Shown here one piece after another: positions 1 to 8,736 of a stretch of 64,000 nucleotides of DNA. This DNA is from Pontibacter anaerobius. Its GTDB lineage: Bacteria > Bacteroidota > Bacteroidia > Cytophagales > Hymenobacteraceae. Every line of letters begins with the position of its first letter. The first letter of the stretch is position 1. The notes below the pieces were generated by a model. It did no database searches. It saw nothing but the letters and a program-made list of their open reading frames with translations, and was not told the DNA's origin. Where the stretch lies: NCBI RefSeq assembly GCF_026241195.1, contig NZ_JAPFQO010000008.1:1-64000 (forward strand), read 5' to 3'. The translations under genes were made by a program, and so were the position numbers.

Positions 1-255
<255 letters not shown>

Positions 256-256
256 A

Positions 257-496
257 ATGATCCAAAGTATAAAACGGCAGCTGTTAACAGGCTGGCACCT
301 GGCCCGCTGGATCAGGTTGGTTCTGGGCATTGTGCTGGCGGTGCAAGCTATCGAGGCAGGCGAAATCTTCTATGGCGCCATTGCCGGCCTTTTCCTTTTT
401 CAGGCTTTAACCAACAGCGGCTGCTGTGGTGCCAGTGGCTGTAGCATACCAGCCTCTAAAACCGATGCTGAAGAAAAGCAGAAAAAGCAAGTATAA
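257..496 (+). CDS. Small Cys-rich two-helix membrane protein
   Basis: This protein has 79 residues when started at the ATG at 257. A TTG at 242 in the same frame would overlap trxB and is less likely. Residues about 17-35 and 38-55 are hydrophobic and probably form two membrane helices joined by a short turn. A Cys-rich segment (GCCGASGCS) and a charged Lys/Glu tail follow. The size and layout resemble DUF2892/YgaP-tail-like inner-membrane proteins linked to thiol or sulfur chemistry. Sitting one base after trxB, a role with the thioredoxin system is plausible, but the function is inferred from context only. Confidence 0.72.
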   Translation: MIQSIKRQLLTGWHLARWIRLVLGIVLAVQAIEAGEIFYGAIAGLFLFQALTNSGCCGASGCSIPASKTDAEEKQKKQV

Positions 497-514
497 CGTA
501 TAACTTCCACTAAT

Positions 515-552
515 AAAAAAATCCCTTCAGCACTTTCTGAGGGGATTTTTTT
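515..552 (+). terminator. Rho-independent terminator after trxB operon
   Basis: An A-run precedes a short stem (TCCCTTCAG paired with CTGAGGGGA, loop CACTTT). The stem is followed by seven T residues. It ends the trxB and small membrane protein unit. Confidence 0.8.
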
Positions 553-970
553 ATACCTGTCTTACAACAGTTCCAAAGCTTCCGCAGCCTGTGTGCACCG
601 GTCAACGCGTTTCCGGTAAGGGTGCTGCTCAGGAAAACCCATACCTCCTTTCCAGCCAATCCTTCACCATTCAGGCGCAACGGTTGACCTCCCCCGAAAA
701 AACAGACCGCTGATTCCATTTTTTATACTTATAAATCACAACTTAAATTCAAATAACTCCTTACTCCATATTCTGGAGCTTTTTCAGGTTACCACACCTA
801 GCTGAAGGCAGCTTTCCGCATGGCACAAAAAGAAGATGCTTCAACATCAAATCCATCACAGGTATAAAAATCCAAAATAAAGTTATATTTAGTTGTATAT
901 ATGCGATAAATAATCGTATAATGCTATATTTATAGAACATCCTCTTGTTAACCCATAACTAACTATAAAT
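553..970. other. Intergenic stretch, no supported gene
   Basis: These 418 bases lie between the trxB terminator and the M16 genes. The only open frame (minus strand, about 510-719) overlaps the terminator, has no family resemblance, and is rejected. The last 120 bases are AT-rich and presumably hold the promoter of the peptidase pair. No clear TAnnTTTG element is visible. Confidence 0.5.
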
Positions 971-2425
971 ATGCATGTTACTTCAAAAAAATTAAGCATT
1001 CGAAATTACCGGCTACTGCCGCTGGTGATTGGGGTGGGTTTGGCACTGGCTTCCTGTAGCCAGAAAACAACTTCGCACACGGCTGATACCTCTGTAGCCA
1101 CTGCAACAACAGAGACTGTAGAGGCTGACACTGCATCCGAATTTGAGGTGCCCGTGGAGTACTACACGCTGGATAATGGCTTGAAAGTAATCTTATCGCC
1201 CGACAAAACGGCTCCTATTGTTACGGTAGCCGCTTACTACAACATCGGGTTCAGGATCGAGCCGAAAGACCGCACCGGCTTTGCGCACTTGTTTGAGCAC
1301 ATGATGTTCCAGGGCTCTGATAACTTGGGCAAAATGGAGTTTATACAGCTGGTGCAGAAGAACGGCGGTGTGTTAAACGGCAGTACGCGGTTCGACTTTA
1401 CAAATTATTTCGAGATTGTGCCGGCGCATAAGCTGGAGACAATGCTCTGGGCGGAGGCAGATCGGATGAAGGGCCTCAACATTACCCAGGAGAACCTGAC
1501 GAACCAGCAGGGTGTGGTAAAGAACGAGGTGAAGGTAAACGTGCTGAACCAGCCCTACGGTGGTTTCCCGTGGCTGGACATGCCCCAGTACGCGAACAAG
1601 AACTGGTATAACGCGCACAATTTTTACGGCGACCTGGAAGACCTGGACGCTGCCAGCCTGGAAGACGTACAGTCTTTTTTCAAAACGTACTATGCTACCA
1701 ACAATGCTGCTCTCGTAGTAGTGGGCGATTTTGACCCTGCCCAGGCCAAAGAGTGGGTGCAGCAGTATTTCGGAGATATTCCGTCTGCCCCACTTCCTGA
1801 AAAGGCAAACCTGACCGAGCCGCGCCAGGAGAAAGAGCAGCGCTTTACTAAAGACGATAAATTGGCTAACAAGCCTGCCATCGCCTTTGCCTACCACATG
1901 CCAGAGCGCAACACTCCGGAATATTATGCCATGGGTCTGCTCGACCAGATACTGCTGCAGGGCGATGACAGCCGCCTGCACCAGGCGCTGGTGCAGGACA
2001 AAGGCTACACCGGCTCTGTAAGCGGCGGCATTAATTACCTGGGCAACATGTTTAACTACAACGGGCCTATGCTCTGGATGGGCGACTTGGTACACGACAA
2101 AGAAGTGTCGGCAGACTCCATCATCAATGTGCTGGACCAGGAGATAGCAAAACTGCAGCAGAACGGAATAACGCAGGAGCAGCTTGATCTGGCGCTAGTA
2201 AAGATGCGCTCCTCCCTCTACGACCAGGTAAGCCAAATGTATGGATTTGGCAAGGCAGACCTGCTGGCCACATTTGCTTTGTTCGATGATAACCCTTCCC
2301 GCATCAACGAGCTGGAAGAAGAGTTTAAAAAAGTAACGCCGGAAGTGATGCAGCAAACCATTAAAGAGTACCTCCGGCCAACAAACCGCACCATTTTAGT
2401 AGTAAATCCACAGGCACAGATTTAA
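971..2425 (+). CDS. M16 family zinc metallopeptidase (catalytic subunit), lipoprotein
   Basis: This is an insulinase/pitrilysin family (M16) protease of 484 residues. The inverted zinc motif HLFEH is at residues 106-110 and the third zinc ligand is E186 in VVKNEVKVN, so the active site is complete. A lipoprotein signal ends in LASC with the acylated Cys at residue 29, which places the enzyme on the periplasmic face of a membrane. A low-complexity Thr/Ala linker of about 30 residues follows. The length fits M16B subunits. The next gene, nine bases on, encodes the non-catalytic partner, and such pairs form heterodimers that clamp and degrade unfolded peptides. The physiological substrate is unknown. 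Confidence 0.93.
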   Translation: MHVTSKKLSIRNYRLLPLVIGVGLALASCSQKTTSHTADTSVATATTETVEADTASEFEVPVEYYTLDNGLKVILSPDKTAPIVTVAAYYNIGFRIEPKDRTGFAHLFEHMMFQGSDNLGKMEFIQLVQKNGGVLNGSTRFDFTNYFEIVPAHKLETMLWAEADRMKGLNITQENLTNQQGVVKNEVKVNVLNQPYGGFPWLDMPQYANKNWYNAHNFYGDLEDLDAASLEDVQSFFKTYYATNNAALVVVGDFDPAQAKEWVQQYFGDIPSAPLPEKANLTEPRQEKEQRFTKDDKLANKPAIAFAYHMPERNTPEYYAMGLLDQILLQGDDSRLHQALVQDKGYTGSVSGGINYLGNMFNYNGPMLWMGDLVHDKEVSADSIINVLDQEIAKLQQNGITQEQLDLALVKMRSSLYDQVSQMYGFGKADLLATFALFDDNPSRINELEEEFKKVTPEVMQQTIKEYLRPTNRTILVVNPQAQI

Positions 2426-2434
2426 GGCAACGAT

Positions 2435-3838
2435 ATGAGAAATATACTTTCATTAACGATAAGCGTGCTTTTGGCAATGAACACAGGTCTTGCCCTGGCA
2501 CAAAAGCAGACACCACCGGAAGGCGGAGAACCAAGAAACTTTAACTTGCCTCCGAAACAGGAATTTACCTTACCGAACGGCTTGGAGGCAACCATGGTGC
2601 CCTATGGAGAAGTACCAAAGGTAACGGTAAGTATAATCGTGCAGGCCGGTAACGTACATGAACAGCCGTCTGAGAACGGATTGGCCGATATTGCAGGCCA
2701 CCTAATGCAGGAAGGCACCACCTCCCGATCTGCCACGCAGATTGCCGAAGAAGTGGCACGTATGGGCGGCTCGCTGAACATCAGTATCGGCCAGACTCAA
2801 ACTTATATTAACGCCGATGCGCTGTCGGAGTATGGCCCGGAGCTGGTAAGGCTGATGGCGGAGGTACTGCAGGAGCCTGGTTTCCCGGAGTCGGAGCTGG
2901 AGCGGATAAAGAACGACTTTAAGCGCCGCATGAACCTGCAGCGGGCGCAGCCGGGCATGCAGGCCTATAATAAATTTAACAAAGCCCTTTACGGCGATCA
3001 CCCTTATGGCAGGGGCATACCAACGGATAAAGAGATTGACGCCTATACTTTGGAGCAGGTAAAGGACTTTTACCAGAAGCAGTTTGGAGCCAAGCGCACG
3101 AATGTCTACGTGGCCGGCAAGTTTGATGAAGCTGCCATGAAAGAGGCTATTTCGTCTTCTCTGTCTGATTGGAGGGAAGGCCCGGCCCGTGAAATCCCGG
3201 TTGCCAAGCCAGTCACAAAGGGTGACATGATCGTAGTGGACAGACCCGGAGCGCCGCAGTCAACCCTACTGCTGGGCTTGCCTGTAGTTGATCCATCTCA
3301 CCCTGACTACATGGCGCTGCGCGTAACGAACTCCTTGTTGGGCGGCTCATTCGGCTCCCGCATCACCCGCAACATCCGCGAAGACAAAGGCTATACTTAC
3401 TCCCCTTCCAGCTCCGTGTCTGCCAAGTATAGAGTAGGCGACTGGTCGGAGCAGGCTGACGTAACCACCGAACACACCGGCAACTCGTTGAAAGAAATAG
3501 TATACGAGATTGACAGGCTTAGAAAGGAGCCGCCTACAGAAGAGGAACTCAAAGGCATACAAAACTATGAGGCTGGTCTTTTTGTGCTACGCAACTCTAC
3601 GCCGGGAGGCATCATCAGCCAACTCAACTTCCTGGACCTGCACAACCTCCCCGACTCGTTCCTTACAAACCAGGTAGAGAATATACATGCCATTACACCG
3701 GCCGAGGTGCAGGAAACAACCAAGGAATACCTGCGCCCCAAAGATATGACACTGGTAGTGGTGGGAGATAAAAAAGTGATCGATAAGCAGCTGAAGAAGT
3801 TTCAGGAGGACCTGAAGAAAATGCCGGTTACCCAATAG
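2435..3838 (+). CDS. M16 family peptidase, non-catalytic partner
   Basis: This 467-residue M16-fold protein has a cleavable signal peptide with predicted cleavage after ALA near residue 22. At the position of the HxxEH zinc motif it reads DIAGHLMQEG, so the catalytic His-Glu-His set is missing. It keeps the C-terminal-domain signature SFGSRITRNIREDKGYTYS, with the Arg/Tyr pair typical of substrate-binding partner subunits. It is adjacent to and in the same orientation as the catalytic M16 gene, and almost certainly forms a heterodimer with it in the periplasm. Confidence 0.92.
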   Translation: MRNILSLTISVLLAMNTGLALAQKQTPPEGGEPRNFNLPPKQEFTLPNGLEATMVPYGEVPKVTVSIIVQAGNVHEQPSENGLADIAGHLMQEGTTSRSATQIAEEVARMGGSLNISIGQTQTYINADALSEYGPELVRLMAEVLQEPGFPESELERIKNDFKRRMNLQRAQPGMQAYNKFNKALYGDHPYGRGIPTDKEIDAYTLEQVKDFYQKQFGAKRTNVYVAGKFDEAAMKEAISSSLSDWREGPAREIPVAKPVTKGDMIVVDRPGAPQSTLLLGLPVVDPSHPDYMALRVTNSLLGGSFGSRITRNIREDKGYTYSPSSSVSAKYRVGDWSEQADVTTEHTGNSLKEIVYEIDRLRKEPPTEEELKGIQNYEAGLFVLRNSTPGGIISQLNFLDLHNLPDSFLTNQVENIHAITPAEVQETTKEYLRPKDMTLVVVGDKKVIDKQLKKFQEDLKKMPVTQ

Positions 3839-3859
3839 TACTGGCTACACTTTATACAT

Positions 3860-3899
3860 AACAGACAGGCCCCGGATGCTATTCCGGGGCCTGTCTGTT
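3860..3899. terminator. Bidirectional terminator between convergent genes
   Basis: A perfect 16-bp inverted repeat (AACAGACAGGCCCCGG and its complement) with an 8-base loop lies between the M16 pair and the convergent TelA operon. The T-tract is weak on the plus strand, so it may act partly as a transcription-collision barrier. Confidence 0.75.
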
Positions 3900-3940
3900 A
3901 TGTGCTTGTTTATACTTTAGAAGTTCTCCCGCAAAACCTA

Positions 3941-4780
3941 TTACCACCGCTTTCTGTAGGTGCGCACCGGGTAGAGGCGGAACTCCTCCATGTTGAGCAC
4001 ATATGGGCAGCCGTGCCAATGTATTACGGGCAGCATCTCGGCAGGGTGGTTGCTATCGTGGGTAGGCAGGTATACCATCGCGTTTCCGGCGTAGGTTATA
4101 TCGTGCAGGCCCAGCCGCGACGAAATATAGTTCACAAAGGTCTCCTTCTCCTCCGGCGTGGCGGTGAAACCGATCTCATTGGTGGTCAACCCGTCAGACA
4201 CATCCTCGCGCAGATACACGATTTTAGAGTAGGTGTTGATGGAGATCTCGGGCAAAGCAAGACGGGGAACGTCGGTATTGGCCTCCTGAATGTCCACAAA
4301 AACCCGCTGGCTGGTTTCGCGGTTCTGCATGCGCGCGGCCTTTACCTCTTTCCTGTCGCTCCGGAAGGGGCCGATCACCAACGTACGCCCCATTATATCC
4401 TGCTTCCTGACTGGCTGCGGCTTTTGTGGGGCCGGTATCTTTTCCTGTTCCAGTTGCTGCTGGTGTGCATGGAGGATAACGGTGAAGGTGTTCAGAAAAT
4501 GATCCGTATGCTGCAGGTGAAAAACCTCCAGCTCTTGCCCACGGCTTCTGGCCACCAGGTAAGTATGGATGCGCTTCGTTTTCTCATAGGCTGCCTTCAG
4601 CTGCTGGGCGTAAGGAGTACTTTTATACCTGTTGTACAGCTCCTGCAGCGCCGCCAAGCGTTGGTTCGACTCTTCAATGTAGGGCACATCCTTCACGTCT
4701 ATACTTTCAGGGCTGCCGACTACTTTCCTGTTGCCGGTTACCCCGCCCAGCCCGAAAAGGGTGCGCAAAAGCTTTATCAT
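3941..4780 (-). CDS. Hypothetical protein, last gene of the TelA operon
   Basis: This 279-residue soluble protein has no signal peptide and I do not recognise a family. Residues about 30-110 look alpha-helical and charged, a Pro/Lys/Gln linker lies near 115-130, and a mixed alpha/beta C-terminal half follows. That half ends in a His/Trp/Cys-containing segment (VIHWHGCPYVLNM) and a basic tail. It starts with ATGA overlapping the stop of the 58-codon gene, so it is translationally coupled. Its place behind telA suggests a role in the same envelope or anion-stress function. That is context only. Confidence 0.7.
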   Translation of the reverse strand: MIKLLRTLFGLGGVTGNRKVVGSPESIDVKDVPYIEESNQRLAALQELYNRYKSTPYAQQLKAAYEKTKRIHTYLVARSRGQELEVFHLQHTDHFLNTFTVILHAHQQQLEQEKIPAPQKPQPVRKQDIMGRTLVIGPFRSDRKEVKAARMQNRETSQRVFVDIQEANTDVPRLALPEISINTYSKIVYLREDVSDGLTTNEIGFTATPEEKETFVNYISSRLGLHDITYAGNAMVYLPTHDSNHPAEMLPVIHWHGCPYVLNMEEFRLYPVRTYRKRW

Positions 4781-4953
4781 CTATGAAGTATCTTTTTTAA
4801 ATGCTGCGTTTCTATCTCCACCTGCACTTTTTCCGAAGCTTTCATTTCCTCAAAAATAGTATCCAGTCTCTGAAGGTATAAGTCCAGCAGCGCCTCCTGC
4901 TCCTGCGTCAGGAAGTGGTTTCCGGTATTTTTCAGTTCTTTATCCGCAGCCAT
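4777..4953 (-). CDS. 58-residue coupled small protein in TelA operon
   Basis: This short gene is visible only on close reading. ATG at 4953 overlaps the telA stop (TAATG), and its TGA at 4777-4779 overlaps the start of the next gene (ATGA). The product begins MAADKELKNTGNHFLTQEQE, is acidic and amphipathic, and looks like two helices with heptad-like Leu/Ile spacing. Overlap at both ends is strong evidence that it is translated. No family is recognised. It may be a small coiled-coil partner of TelA or of the downstream protein. Confidence 0.68.
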   Translation of the reverse strand: MAADKELKNTGNHFLTQEQEALLDLYLQRLDTIFEEMKASEKVQVEIETQHLKKILHR

Positions 4954-6038
4954 TACTCTGTCTCAATTTTCTTAGACTTGCCGAAGGTGCCAATGATCTT
5001 GTTGTTAAGCTCTTCCTGCACGCTGGCAAGCTCTTTCACGGCTTCAGCGCGCTTTTTACTGCCTTCCTCCGAAATCTTCACCACGGCATCCAGTGTCTCT
5101 ACCATGTCGCGGTTTACCTTTTTCAGCGTCTCCACATCCACTATGCCACGCTCGTTCTCCTTGGCAGCGTTCACTACATTGGTTTTGAGCAGCTGCGAGT
5201 TCTTCAGGAGCATCTCATTGGTGGTGTCGGTTACTTTTTTCTGTATCTCCAGGGCCTTGCGCTGCTTCTCCAGCCCGAGGGCGATGGCCACCTGCTGGCG
5301 CCACACCGGGATAACCGTTACAATGGAGTTCTGTATTTTCTGGGCCAGCACATCGTTGGTGGTTTGAATCATGCGGATCTGCGGCATTGACTGCGTCGCG
5401 ATAGTATGAGAGAGGGTGAGGTCGTGCACCTTTTTCTCCAGGCGGTCTTTAAAGGCGATCATGTCGCTGAGGCGCTGCACCACCAGCTCATCCTGGTTAC
5501 TTGTCTCCACCTCTTCCTGCAGTTTCGGGATCAACTCATTCTCAATCTCCTCAATCTTCATCTTGCCGGCTGCAATCACGGCGCGCACCTCCTGTATATA
5601 CTCCACAGCCTGCTTAAACATCACTTCCAGGCTGGTGGAGTCTTTCAGAACGCTCTGCCTTGTTTTTTCCAGCTTGATCACCACGTCATCCACGTTTTCC
5701 GAAATGGTGTTGTACTGAATGGCCAGCTTTTTAGAGCGGTCCTGCAGCTTCTTACCGAACGGGAGCCGGGACAGGAAACCCCGCTTCTCCTGCTCATCAA
5801 TCTTGATCATGTTGATCTGGGCCAGCAGCTCGTTTATGGCGGTGCCGGCGTCTCCGGAGTCTTTTGCTTTTACCTTCGCCAGGAGCTCGTTGGAGTAGTG
5901 GCCAAGCTTGCGCTGCGTCTCTACGCCAAAGTTGGTCAGGGATTCGGGCTTTTCAGGGTCAATTGTTTTAGAAAAGTCCTGTGCTTTCTGCTGTAGCAGC
6001 TCCTTGTTTTCAGTAATCGCGATGTTGGTTTTTTCCAT
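4953..6038 (-). CDS. TelA-family toxic anion resistance protein
   Basis: This 361-residue protein matches the TelA/KlaA family first associated with tellurite resistance. It is long, almost entirely alpha-helical, and rich in Glu/Lys. The family hallmark region is MIQTTNDVLAQKIQNSI followed by TVIPVWRQQVAIALGLEKQRKAL near residues 225-270. It has no signal peptide or membrane span, so it is cytoplasmic or membrane-associated. In many bacteria TelA homologues act in cell-envelope stress rather than tellurite resistance alone. It is second in a four-gene minus-strand operon and is preceded by a membrane-anchored protein five bases upstream. Confidence 0.88.
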   Translation of the reverse strand: MEKTNIAITENKELLQQKAQDFSKTIDPEKPESLTNFGVETQRKLGHYSNELLAKVKAKDSGDAGTAINELLAQINMIKIDEQEKRGFLSRLPFGKKLQDRSKKLAIQYNTISENVDDVVIKLEKTRQSVLKDSTSLEVMFKQAVEYIQEVRAVIAAGKMKIEEIENELIPKLQEEVETSNQDELVVQRLSDMIAFKDRLEKKVHDLTLSHTIATQSMPQIRMIQTTNDVLAQKIQNSIVTVIPVWRQQVAIALGLEKQRKALEIQKKVTDTTNEMLLKNSQLLKTNVVNAAKENERGIVDVETLKKVNRDMVETLDAVVKISEEGSKKRAEAVKELASVQEELNNKIIGTFGKSKKIETE

Positions 6039-6043
6039 GGCCT

Positions 6044-6484
6044 TTAAGATCCGATATGTTGTTTTTGTAGCTTATCCAGTGTATCCAGGTGTTTAAGGGC
6101 CTGCTCGTGCCGCTCCGTATTTTCATACCATTCAACGTCGTTTAAGGGCAGGTAATCGCCCAGCAGCTCACGCACTTCGCGCATCAGGGCCTCCCCTTTC
6201 CTGGTCCGGAATTCCGGGTTTTTATAGTAGGCGCTGAGATACTCCACCTTCACCTGCCCGGCCCTGGTTACTGCCAGCTCCTTTACCTCCACTACTAGTT
6301 CAGATGTCTGGTTATGGTCTGTTACGATGGTGCGGTACACGCCCTGGTTTCCTTCCTCCAGCATGGACTGCCCTGCCAGGCGGGCCTGCTGAATAGCTTT
6401 GTGCAGTTTCCGGTTGGGTTTTACGTAATGCCCGAACACGTAGCCCAGCACTGCCCCTATAACGAAAATCCAAAAGAATAACAT
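6044..6484 (-). CDS. Membrane-anchored hypothetical protein upstream of TelA
   Basis: The protein has 146 residues, with an N-terminal membrane helix at about residues 2-20 (LFFWIFVIGAVLGYVFG). A basic stretch and a mainly helical soluble domain ending in a charged tail follow. The family is not recognised. As first gene of the operon, five bases before telA, it may anchor TelA or its partners to the inner membrane. The role is inferred. Confidence 0.72.
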   Translation of the reverse strand: MLFFWIFVIGAVLGYVFGHYVKPNRKLHKAIQQARLAGQSMLEEGNQGVYRTIVTDHNQTSELVVEVKELAVTRAGQVKVEYLSAYYKNPEFRTRKGEALMREVRELLGDYLPLNDVEWYENTERHEQALKHLDTLDKLQKQHIGS

Positions 6485-6789
6485 ATATGATTGTACTATT
6501 TATCTGACAAGATGCATTTATACTTTTCTATACGTGGATTGGCGGTGGGTAGATGAAGCGCTATTAATTCCCCCTTGCCCTCTGCTTTTAGCGAGGGTTG
6601 CTAGCACCTAAAGAGGCGGAGGTACTGAAAGTATAACATACCATTAGCGTTATGGTTGCAGACAATATGGGATAAGTTTTATAGCTGCTGGTGTAGAGCG
6701 GCCAGCTCGCGATCTGTCTGTGCAAAAGTGTAAACCCACCCCTTGAGAGCTACGCTCGCCAGCTCAAAAATCACGTTTTGGTTAGTCTA

Positions 6790-7028
6790 GAGGAGGGGCA
6801 GGGGTGGTTACTGATGTTGAAGTGTAAGTTTCATCGTTGGGGATGGCTGTCATCAGCAAAAGTGTTAACCCACCCCTGGCCCCTCCCGAGAGGGGAATAT
6901 TCAGCAGGCGATTTCATCCCCCTGCCCCCTTCTTTGTTTAGGGCCTCTACCCACAAGGAGGACTTAGTTCCTGTTTTCATCAGCAGGATCATCCAACCAC
7001 CCCTAGCCCCTCCTTGTCCAAGGAGGGG
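6790..7028. repeat. Three copies of a C-rich interspersed repeat
   Basis: The core AACCACCCCTRGCCCCTCC appears on the plus strand at 6866-6885 (with one extra C) and at 6995-7013. It appears in reverse complement at 6790-6810. The two plus copies are followed by a small self-complementary turn (CCTCCCGAGAGGGG; CCTCCTTGTCCAAGGAGG). Opposite-orientation copies in one spacer are typical of REP/MITE-like intergenic elements. Confidence 0.6.
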
Positions 7029-7330
7029 AGTTCTGCTCAAGCTCCGTCAGCGGTGGCTATTGGAAAATGTTCCCAGTCTTTCCGTGGGGGTAGGGGCCCT
7101 CGACAAAGAGCGCCTTTGGAGTTTTTCCGGTGCCCGTGAGGGCATTGCGACGCAGGAGCAAAGGAAAAGGTCCCAGCGCGATGCGGGAATACGAGCCCTC
7201 CCGGGCTGGAGGGCGCCAAAGCCTGAAGTGAAACGATAGGTATGCAAGACTGAGGATGAGCGGTAGCTAGAAAAGATAGCTTGTATCAAACTACAAAAGC
7301 AGCGGCTATGGAAGTATAAAGTACGGATTG

Positions 7331-7534
7331 CGCGGACTAGGAAGTCCGCGGCAGAGAAGTCCCGGACAGGGATGTCCGGAACAGCGGGTAGCTTAGCTCA
7401 AGTTATAGGAAGCAGCAGCCACTAATGTATAAATCGACAAGTATGAAGTATAGCCAAAGTATAAAGTATGGCTCTCCGAGCCAGTTGAGTTACAAACTCA
7501 ACACCATAAAAGGACTCAAGTATAAATACTTGAG
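7331..7534. repeat. Cluster of four variable-stem mini-hairpins
   Basis: There are four self-complementary units of 18-20 bases: CGCGGACTAGGAAGTCCGCG (7331-7350), a CCGGACA/TGTCCGG stem (7362-7379), GTTGAGTTACAAACTCAAC (7484-7502) and CTCAAGTATAAATACTTGAG (7515-7534). Stems differ in sequence but the layout is the same, with a stem of 7-9 pairs and a loop of 2-5 bases. The same design recurs at 20266-20448. Confidence 0.6.
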
Positions 7535-7621
7535 CCATAATGAGCCATAATTGGCCATAATGGAGAAGCCACAATTGAAACACCTGCACCGGAAATACCA
7601 GCACAAAGCCAATGAAAGAGA

Positions 7622-7661
7622 GCATACAAAAATACCAGCCCTGCCCAAAAGGCAAGGCTGG
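7622..7661 (-). terminator. Terminator of the beta-barrel gene
   Basis: Read on the minus strand, GCCAGCCTTGCC, a four-base loop and GGGCAGGGCTGG are followed by TATTTTTTG. It lies about 30 bases after the stop of the beta-barrel gene. Confidence 0.75.
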
Positions 7662-7687
7662 CAGCTTCCATAGTTTATACTTTATAC

Positions 7688-8356
7688 TTAGTTACCTGAC
7701 GGGAAACGCAGGCCCAGCGTCAGCATAAACACGGAGTGGCGGGCGTTTGTCAAGTCGCCCTCAAAGTTCACATCCTCTTTCACGAAGTCGGAGAAAGCGC
7801 CGTTGTAGCGGATACCAAGGCTGATGCCGTTGCTGGCATTAAAACCAACACCTGCCGCGTAACCCATCTCAAACTCAGACAATCCATCCTTACTCTTAGC
7901 ATCTTTCTCGCTGGAGATGCGGGTGCCGTCACCGTCGTAGATCTCGGTTTTGTTATTCACACTCAGCAGGTAGCCCAGTTGCGGTCCCATCTCGAAGTAT
8001 ACCGGTCCGGCATTGAAGTGGCCCAGAATAGGCAAGTCCAGGTAGTTGTAATCTACGCTGCCTTCGCGCCTTCTTTTCTGCAGCAGCAGGTTGGTATACT
8101 CCTCGCTGTTGTTCTTAAAGCCTTTTCTGGAGTAAAGCAGCTCCGGCTGAATAGAGAAGAAATCCTCTACCACCGGAAAGTTCAGGGTAACACCTCCATG
8201 GAAGGACACCTTGTTCTCAAACCTCTCCTCGTTCTGCAGATCGCCGGACAGGTTTGTCAGGTTTGCTCCTCCCCTTACGCCAAATGTTGCCTGCGCCTGC
8301 GCAGCTGTAAACGTGCCAAAGGCCAGGGCAACTGCAAAGAAAAACTTCTTCATCAT
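7688..8356 (-). CDS. PorT-type outer-membrane beta-barrel protein
   Basis: This 222-residue protein has a classic signal peptide (MMKKFFFAVALAFG, cleavage after AQA near residue 22). The opening strand is ATFGVRGGANLTNLSG, typical of the Bacteroidota outer-membrane beta-barrel domain (PorT/OmpW-like, about eight strands). Alternating hydrophobic strands end in VFMLTLGLRFPSGN, the aromatic/hydrophobic last strand needed for barrel insertion. The function is probably structural or porin-like. It is monocistronic, with its own terminator downstream. Confidence 0.87.
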   Translation of the reverse strand: MMKKFFFAVALAFGTFTAAQAQATFGVRGGANLTNLSGDLQNEERFENKVSFHGGVTLNFPVVEDFFSIQPELLYSRKGFKNNSEEYTNLLLQKRRREGSVDYNYLDLPILGHFNAGPVYFEMGPQLGYLLSVNNKTEIYDGDGTRISSEKDAKSKDGLSEFEMGYAAGVGFNASNGISLGIRYNGAFSDFVKEDVNFEGDLTNARHSVFMLTLGLRFPSGN

Positions 8357-8736
8357 AATCGGTATTTGTTTGTTTGGTAGTAAACGGGCAATATACGTGC
8401 CTTCTTATATAGCAGGTTTTCATACTCAATTCTTGTCAAAAACGGCACACGCTGCAAACCAAGTTATATATTACTGATAATCAGAGCTAAAAAACGTAAC
8501 ATTAAACCACATCTTACTAAAGTTCTATAAAAGTTCTTCTTAACAGCAAAAATTATCCTTTAAAAATGAAGTGCCATCTTTAGCTAATGGCGTTCCTGTT
8601 TCTCCGTTAGCACCGGTTTCAGCAGGACTTCCTGCCATAGTTGCCTGGCTATTCGGGGAGCGGGAAAAAAGAGGCAAACAGCCCCAGCCATGCAAATTAA
8701 GAAAACCCTACAAGTATAAATCTTTACCTTTGCCCC
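8357..8736. other. AT-rich divergent promoter region
   Basis: These 380 bases separate the divergently transcribed beta-barrel and exonuclease genes. I see no coding sequence here. The stretch is AT-rich up to about 8570 and presumably carries both promoters. The only clear element is TAccTTTG at 8725-8732. Confidence 0.5.
8725..8732 (+). promoter_or_regulatory. TAnnTTTG -7 element before exonuclease gene
   Basis: The sequence TTACCTTTGC contains an exact match to the Bacteroidota primary-sigma -7 consensus TAnnTTTG. It ends only four bases before the ATG at 8737. If functional, transcription would start at or just after the start codon, giving a leaderless message. No matching -33 element is obvious. 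Confidence 0.4.

Larger units (their letters stand above)
6485..7687. other. 1.2-kb gene-free stretch rich in short repeats
   Basis: No convincing gene is present. Open frames at 6778-7239, 6831-7289 and 7422-7655 have repeat-derived, Pro/Arg-biased translations with no family resemblance. The first half holds three copies of an interspersed C-rich repeat (6790-6810, 6866-6895, 6995-7028). The second half holds a run of perfect short hairpins (7331-7350, 7362-7379, 7484-7502, 7515-7534) and many AAGTATA/TATACTT copies. The stretch probably accumulated intergenic repeats between two transcription units. Confidence 0.6.

Noticed and set aside
510..719. 69-codon minus-strand frame
   Set aside because: It overlaps the trxB terminator and shows no family resemblance.
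1373..2095. Long minus-strand frame inside the M16 gene
   Set aside because: It is a shadow of the plus-strand M16 gene; its translation has no domain and the plus frame has clear motifs.
3902..4786. 294-codon plus-strand frame over the hypothetical TelA-operon gene
   Set aside because: It is antisense to an operon gene with overlapping starts and stops; its translation is His/Arg/Val-biased, typical of a shadow.
6778..7239. 153-codon frame in the repeat-rich spacer
   Set aside because: It is made of repeat-derived Pro/Arg-rich sequence and no start signal is visible.
7422..7655. 77-codon hydrophobic minus-strand frame
   Set aside because: It runs through hairpin repeats and a terminator, so hydrophobicity comes from TATACTT-type repeats.
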